26,922 bases of DNA from the NCBI GenBank assembly GCA_900541785.1, contig UQKY01000024.1:1-26922 (forward strand), in the 5' to 3' direction. The stretch's first letter is position 1; every line of letters begins with the position of its first letter. The DNA comes from an uncultured Collinsella sp. (GTDB lineage Bacteria; Actinomycetota; Coriobacteriia; Coriobacteriales; Coriobacteriaceae). The notes beneath the pieces were generated by a model. That model saw only the letters and a list, made by a program, of their open reading frames with translations. It ran no database searches and was not told the origin of the DNA. Shown here one piece after another: positions 23,494-26,922 of the stretch. Made by a program: the position numbers and the translations under genes.

Positions 23494-23594
23494 AGAGTGT
23501 CCCCAACTGCCGGCAGAAAAGGAGTGTCCCCAACTGCCGGCAGAAAAGGAACGTCCCCAAGTGCCGGCAGAAAAGGAACGTCCCCAAGTGCCGG
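23494..23594 (-). repeat. Right REP-like array (four units, 27-base period) flanking the RAYT
   Basis: Four tandem units start at 23494, 23521, 23548 and 23575 with an exact 27-base period. Read on the minus strand each is CCGGCA(C/G)TTGGGGAC(GTT/ACT)CC plus TTTTCTG. The two next to the RAYT have the G/ACACT form (23494-23513, 23521-23540) and the two next to cobO have the C/ACGTT form (23548-23567, 23575-23594). Adjacent units form stems CCGGCA(G)/(C)TGCCGG. Confidence 0.88.
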
Positions 23595-23595
23595 A

Positions 23596-24081
23596 TTAGT
23601 ATTCGATGCCTTGGCGGGCTAGGAGGCCTTCGTCGAAGTAGTGTTTGACGGGGCGCATTTCGGTTACTAGGTCGGCAAGGTCGGCGAGGGGCAGCAAGCC
23701 GCGGCCGGTGAGCACGAGCTCCGTGGTGGTTGGTTTCATCGCGATCAACGCTTCGACATCTTCGCGCGTCACAAAGCCCCGTCGCATGGCTTCTCCCAGC
23801 TCATCCAGGATCAGCACGTCGACTTGGCTAATCTGCTCGCGCGCCAGCTCCATGATCTGTGCGGCACAGGCTTCGGGCGTGTCGCGGTCGGCTTGTACGA
23901 TGCGTAGCCCCAATCGAGGTGCTGCGTCATGTTCGGCGCAGTGCAGCTTCTTGGCAAACTGAAGCATGAGTACGTTAAGGCCATAGCCCGTGGCGCGCAG
24001 CGCGAGCCCCAGCGCAGCTGTCGTCTTGCCCTTGCCGTCGCCTGTATAGATTTGAACCTTGCCGACTTCCAGTGATGCCAT
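23596..24081 (-). CDS. cobO: Cob(I)alamin adenosyltransferase, CobO/BtuR type
   Basis: Transfers the adenosyl group of ATP to reduced corrinoids, the last activation step to adenosylcobalamin or an intermediate of cobalamin synthesis. The 161 residues begin with the family P-loop GDGKGKTT (14-21) in VQIYTGDGKGKTTAALGLALRA, then LMLQFAKK, the Asp-Glu of Walker B in VDVLILDELGEAM, and LVLTGR. It is slightly shorter than the ~180-200 of many CobO proteins, mainly at the ends. ATG at 24081 has AAAGGA 6 bases upstream on the reverse strand. No other cobalamin genes are in the window, so it may serve salvage. It diverges from ftsH, and the 92-base gap holds both promoters. Confidence 0.92.
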   Translation of the reverse strand: MASLEVGKVQIYTGDGKGKTTAALGLALRATGYGLNVLMLQFAKKLHCAEHDAAPRLGLRIVQADRDTPEACAAQIMELAREQISQVDVLILDELGEAMRRGFVTREDVEALIAMKPTTTELVLTGRGLLPLADLADLVTEMRPVKHYFDEGLLARQGIEY

Positions 24082-24128
24082 CTCTGTCCTTTCGTGCCCG
24101 GCGTCGGTTTATCGCCGTCCGGGTTGGG

Positions 24129-24134
24129 TATTCT
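24129..24134 (+). promoter_or_regulatory. Putative -10 element of ftsH
   Basis: TATTCT (24129-24134), with GGTTTA (24106-24111) 17 bases upstream as a weak -35, in the cobO-ftsH divergent gap. Confidence 0.3.
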
Positions 24135-24173
24135 AGAAAACATTATCAACCCCAGTAGATGGAGTTCAAGCAG

Positions 24174-26066
24174 ATGGAGATGGATGACAACAAACGTAGA
24201 CGGAATATGATCCTCTACGTGCTCATCGCCTTCGTCGTCTACCTCGTGCTCTCGACCGTTCTGTTCCCCAACATCGGTCACACGCAGCAGATTACGAAGA
24301 CCGATTACTCGACGTTTGTCAAAGCGCTCGATAAGAAGAGCGTCGACAAGGTCGAGTACAATACGGACGATTACACGATTTATTACACCAAGAAGGGCGA
24401 GGACGAGAACATCGCCTACAAGACGACCGGTGTGCCGAATGACGCGGGCTTTACCGATCGCGTGCTTGAATCTGGCGCCTCGCTTGAGTCGGTTGTTCCC
24501 GATAAGAACTCGGGCCTGATGACCTACTACTTGCTCACCCTCATTCTTCCCATAGCCATCTTCTTCCTGATCGGCTGGTGGCTCAACCGCCGCATGAAGA
24601 AGGCCATGGGCGATGACGGTCCGTCGATGAACTTTGGCGGCGGTGGTTTTGGCGGCGGCGGACTGGGTAAGTCCGGCGCGCGCGTGATCGCCTCCAAGGA
24701 CGTGGGCGTGACCTTTAAGGATGTCGCCGGCCAGGAAGAGGCCAAGGAGTCCCTCAAGGAGGTCGTCGACTTTCTGGAGAAGCCGCAGCGCTACGAGGAA
24801 ATCGGCGCCAAGCTGCCGCGCGGTGCTCTTCTTGTCGGCCCTCCGGGTACCGGTAAGACCCTGCTTGCCAAGGCCGTTGCCGGCGAGGCGGGCGTGCCGT
24901 TCTTTAGTATTTCTGGTTCTGAGTTCGTCGAGATGTTCGTCGGCCGCGGTGCCGCCAAGGTTCGTGACCTGTTTAAGCAGGCCAAGGAAAAGGCCCCGTG
25001 TATCGTCTTTATCGATGAGATCGATACCATCGGCAAGAAGCGCGATGGCGGTGGCTTTAGTGGCAACGACGAGCGCGAGCAGACGCTCAACCAGCTGCTG
25101 ACCGAGATGGACGGCTTCGATAACCACAAGGGCATCGTCGTTCTCGCTGCTACCAACCGCCCTGACAGCCTTGACCCGGCCCTGCTGCGCCCCGGTCGTT
25201 TTGACCGCCGTATCCCCGTTGAGCTGCCCGACCTGACCGGCCGTAAGAACATTCTTGAGCTGCATGCCAAGAGTGTGAAGACGCAGCCGCCGATCGACCT
25301 GACCGCGATTGCCCGCGCCACGCCCGGTGCCTCGGGCGCTGACCTGGCCAACATCATCAACGAGGGCGCTCTGCGTGCCGTCCGCGAGGGTCGCAAGCGC
25401 GCCACGCAGGACGATTTTGAGGAGTCGGTGGAGGTCGTCATCGCCGGCCAGCAGCGCAAGTCCACGGTGCTGTCCGACCACGAGAAGCAGGTCGTTTCTT
25501 ACCACGAGATCGGCCATGCCATCGTTGCCGCTCGCCAGAAGGGCTCTGCGCCGGTCACGAAGATCACCATCGTGCCGCGCACGAGCGGTGCTCTGGGCTA
25601 CACCATGCAGGTCGAGGAGGATGAGCGCTTCCTGACCACGCGCCAGGAGGTCCTGGACAAGCTCGCCGTCTACTGCGGTGGCCGTGCGGCCGAGGAGCTC
25701 ATCTTTGGTGAGATGACGACTGGCGCCGCCAACGATATCGAGCAAGCCACCAAGCTCGCCCGTAACATGGTGACGCGCTTTGGTATGTCCGATGAGTTTG
25801 GCATGATGGCGCTCGGTACCGTTCAGAATGCGTACCTCAACCAGGACACGTCGCTCACCTGCGCCCCCGGTACGGCCGAGCGCGTGGACGCGATTGTCGC
25901 CAAGCTGATCGAGGATGCGCACGACCGCGCCCTGCAGATCCTGAAGGAGAACAAGTTCAAGCTCCACGAGCTGGCTCGTTATCTGTACAAGAAGGAGACG
26001 ATCACGGGCGAGGAGTTTATGAATCTCCTCACGCGCGAGAATCCGCTGATGCCGAAGCAGCAGTAA
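24174..26066 (+). CDS. ftsH: ATP-dependent zinc metalloprotease FtsH
   Basis: A membrane-anchored AAA+ protease that degrades misfolded membrane proteins and short-lived regulators. Counting from ATG 24174 the 630 residues have: a short basic N-terminus, TM1 (ILYVLIAFVVYLVLSTVLF), a ~85-residue extracytoplasmic domain, TM2 (LTLILPIAIFFLIGWWL), a Gly-rich linker, Walker A GPPGTGKT (222-229), Walker B ending Asp281-Glu282, the second region of homology TNRPDSLDPALLRPGRFDR, and the zinc site HEIGH (444-448). I prefer 24174 because GGAG (24161-24164) lies 9 bases before it; ATG 24159 and ATG 24180 are in-frame alternatives. It ends with a strong terminator and appears monocistronic. Confidence 0.97.
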   Translation: MEMDDNKRRRNMILYVLIAFVVYLVLSTVLFPNIGHTQQITKTDYSTFVKALDKKSVDKVEYNTDDYTIYYTKKGEDENIAYKTTGVPNDAGFTDRVLESGASLESVVPDKNSGLMTYYLLTLILPIAIFFLIGWWLNRRMKKAMGDDGPSMNFGGGGFGGGGLGKSGARVIASKDVGVTFKDVAGQEEAKESLKEVVDFLEKPQRYEEIGAKLPRGALLVGPPGTGKTLLAKAVAGEAGVPFFSISGSEFVEMFVGRGAAKVRDLFKQAKEKAPCIVFIDEIDTIGKKRDGGGFSGNDEREQTLNQLLTEMDGFDNHKGIVVLAATNRPDSLDPALLRPGRFDRRIPVELPDLTGRKNILELHAKSVKTQPPIDLTAIARATPGASGADLANIINEGALRAVREGRKRATQDDFEESVEVVIAGQQRKSTVLSDHEKQVVSYHEIGHAIVAARQKGSAPVTKITIVPRTSGALGYTMQVEEDERFLTTRQEVLDKLAVYCGGRAAEELIFGEMTTGAANDIEQATKLARNMVTRFGMSDEFGMMALGTVQNAYLNQDTSLTCAPGTAERVDAIVAKLIEDAHDRALQILKENKFKLHELARYLYKKETITGEEFMNLLTRENPLMPKQQ

Positions 26067-26087
26067 TACTAGTTGCGCAGTGTCAAT

Positions 26088-26124
26088 CGCCCCATTTGAG
26101 TGTCCATCTCAAATGGGGCGTTTT
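26088..26124 (+). terminator. Rho-independent terminator of ftsH
   Basis: CGCCCCATTTGAG (26088-26100) pairs perfectly with CTCAAATGGGGCG (26108-26120) over a 7-base loop, followed by TTTT. Confidence 0.9.
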
Positions 26125-26142
26125 GCGTGGGGAGTGTTGTAT

Positions 26143-26634
26143 ATGAAGATTGTGGTGAGCGCCTGTTTAATGGGCGAGAGCTGCAAGTATAACGGGCTCG
26201 ACAACTATCATCGAGAGCTGATCGAGGCTTGCGAGCGCACGGGGACCGAGGTCCTCTTGGTGTGCCCTGAGGTCTTTGGCGGCCTGCCCACGCCGCGCAA
26301 GCCGTCCGAGATTGTGAACGGTGAGGTCCGTACCTGCGAGGGCATCTCGGTTGATCGCGAATTTCGCCTGGGTGCCCAACGTGCGCTCGATATGTGCGAG
26401 CAGGCAGGCGGACCGGAAGAGATAGTCGCGTGCATCCTTCAGGACCGCAGCCCCTCGTGTGGTGTTGGTCGCATCTACGACGGAACGTTCAGCGGTACGC
26501 TCACCGTGGGCAACGGTGTTTTCGTCGACCTGCTCCTGCGCCACGGCTACCGTGTGATCCCGGCAAGCGAGTTTGATCCCAGCATGTTGGAACATTGCCC
26601 ACAGCACTCGAACCCAACACTTTCTCACGGGTGA
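26143..26634 (+). CDS. DUF523 (YbbK-like) protein
   Basis: A 163-residue DUF523 family protein. ATG 26143 is chosen because GGGGAG (26129-26134) lies 8 bases before it; the frame is open upstream through the ftsH terminator, which is not credible coding. Conserved features are the N-terminal SACLMGESCKYNG with Cys8 and Cys14, CPEVFGGLPTPRKPSEI, and LQDRSPSCGVGRIYDGTFSGTL. The conserved Cys set suggests metal or thiol chemistry, but the function is unknown. The family core ends about at VIPASEFDP. The last ~16 residues (from SMLEHC) look unrelated and are antisense to a recombinase remnant, so the original 3' end was probably replaced. Confidence 0.85.
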   Translation: MKIVVSACLMGESCKYNGLDNYHRELIEACERTGTEVLLVCPEVFGGLPTPRKPSEIVNGEVRTCEGISVDREFRLGAQRALDMCEQAGGPEEIVACILQDRSPSCGVGRIYDGTFSGTLTVGNGVFVDLLLRHGYRVIPASEFDPSMLEHCPQHSNPTLSHG

Positions 26635-26719
26635 CCGTTTTGGCATCATCCGTGAATTTGATATTGAGTACGACCCGGTCATCAAAGACGTAGACCGAGT
26701 TGACAGGCGCCGTACCCAG
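26590..26719 (-). pseudogene. Remnant of a large serine recombinase, C-terminal end only
   Basis: The reverse strand reads GYLGTAPVNSVYVFDD, then RVVLNIKFTDDAKTVT and REKVLGSS in one frame. This matches the beta-strand end of large serine recombinases (pattern VNSVYVxDDxxVLxxxxxDxxKTxT). No catalytic domain is in the window and the frame upstream loses similarity within ~10 residues. It overlaps the 3' end of the DUF523 gene in antisense. The borders are approximate. Confidence 0.55.
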
Positions 26720-26832
26720 GTAGCCCCTCCCCGCGGCCCTCGCGCAGGAACGCGTACACGGCCCTCCCGTCTCTTGCGCCCCTCCTGCCCCAAACCCTGC
26801 TAGGAACGAGTGCAGCAAACTGGAATTTTAAA

Positions 26833-26922
26833 TTAGTCTTTGCAAATAACCTTTGAACCTTCACCATCAATTACAATTCCCTGACGGTTGTTAATTGGGC
26901 ATAGATTCAAATCCGAAAACTC
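26833..26922 (-). CDS. Possible C-terminal end of a reverse-strand gene (cut by window edge)
   Basis: The reverse frame from the window edge to TAA (26835-26833) encodes 29 residues ending NNRQGIVIDGEGSKVICKD. The other two reverse frames are closed by stops. The stretch from ~26820 on is clearly AT-richer than the rest of the window. I do not recognise the protein, and the frame is too short to be sure it is coding. Confidence 0.3.
   Translation of the reverse strand, partial: EFSDLNLCPINNRQGIVIDGEGSKVICKD

Larger units (their letters stand above)
22504..23594. mobile_element. RAYT island: REP-type transposase flanked by inverted repeat arrays
   Basis: The transposase gene lies between an array in plus orientation and an array in minus orientation, as in IS200-related REP systems. 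The island begins right after the MATE stop codon and ends one base before the cobO stop codon, so it fills the whole gap between two convergent genes. Base composition inside the gene is visibly more AT-rich than in neighbours. No target duplication can be recognised because the gene ends sit at the borders. Confidence 0.75.

Noticed and set aside
23494..23594. CRISPR-like regular array with 27-base period
   Set aside because: The units are nearly identical throughout, with no variable spacers, and there are no cas genes; they are REP-like tandem repeats.
23811..25967. 718-codon reverse open frame opposite ftsH running into cobO
   Set aside because: It is antisense to a clear ftsH and overlaps cobO out of frame; a product of GC-rich codon bias.

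Overview
The window is a high-GC bacterial chromosome segment made mostly of core genes. Gene order and protein types point to an actinobacterium of the class Coriobacteriia, and a Collinsella-like gut organism is my best guess. This rests on recognition of families and synteny, not on a database search. The pattern dnaG-rpoD, coaD / SepIVA-like / DUF177 / rpmF, and rnc-smc-ftsY-ffh is actinobacterial. The asp23-fakA(yloV)-recG and plsX-acpP-rnc parts match the Bacillus yloU-yloV-recG-plsX-acpP-rnc-smc-ftsY-ffh order.

Layout. 1-2259: 3' end of dnaG and the primary sigma factor rpoD. 2260-2716: rpoD terminator, two tandem covarying hairpins, tRNA-Asn with its own promoter and terminator, and the leader of the next operon. 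2717-17582: a long forward run of genes for envelope and lipid precursor functions (asp23-like, fakA-like, plsX, acpP), DNA repair (recG), rRNA processing and modification (rsmD, rnc), CoA synthesis (coaD), a DivIVA/SepIVA-like coiled-coil protein, DUF177 with rpmF, chromosome condensation (smc), and protein targeting (ftsY, ffh). Spacings are short and several genes overlap by 1-8 bases. Probable promoters lie before 8134, rpmF, acpP and possibly plsX. 17699-18463, reverse: a DUF134 DNA-binding domain fused to a NifX-like domain with a His/Cys-rich tail. It diverges from thyA-dfrA (18630-20006), and two palindromes lie between them. 20116-22503: a SPOUT RNA methyltransferase and a MATE transporter. 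22504-23594: an island holding a REP-associated tyrosine transposase (RAYT) flanked by inverted repeat arrays. 23596-24081, reverse: cobO. 24174-26634: ftsH and a DUF523 protein. 26590-26922: remnant of a serine recombinase and an AT-richer edge.

The most unusual material is the RAYT island and its relation to the hairpins after rpoD. All copies share the core TTGGGGACGTTC or its ACACT variant. They have different stems that keep pairing by compensatory change, and each lies just after a gene end in the same orientation as that gene. The array copies are nested by type around the transposase. The second item of interest is the DUF134-NifX gene, which carries a near-perfect internal Shine-Dalgarno exactly where the NifX domain begins and may therefore yield two products.
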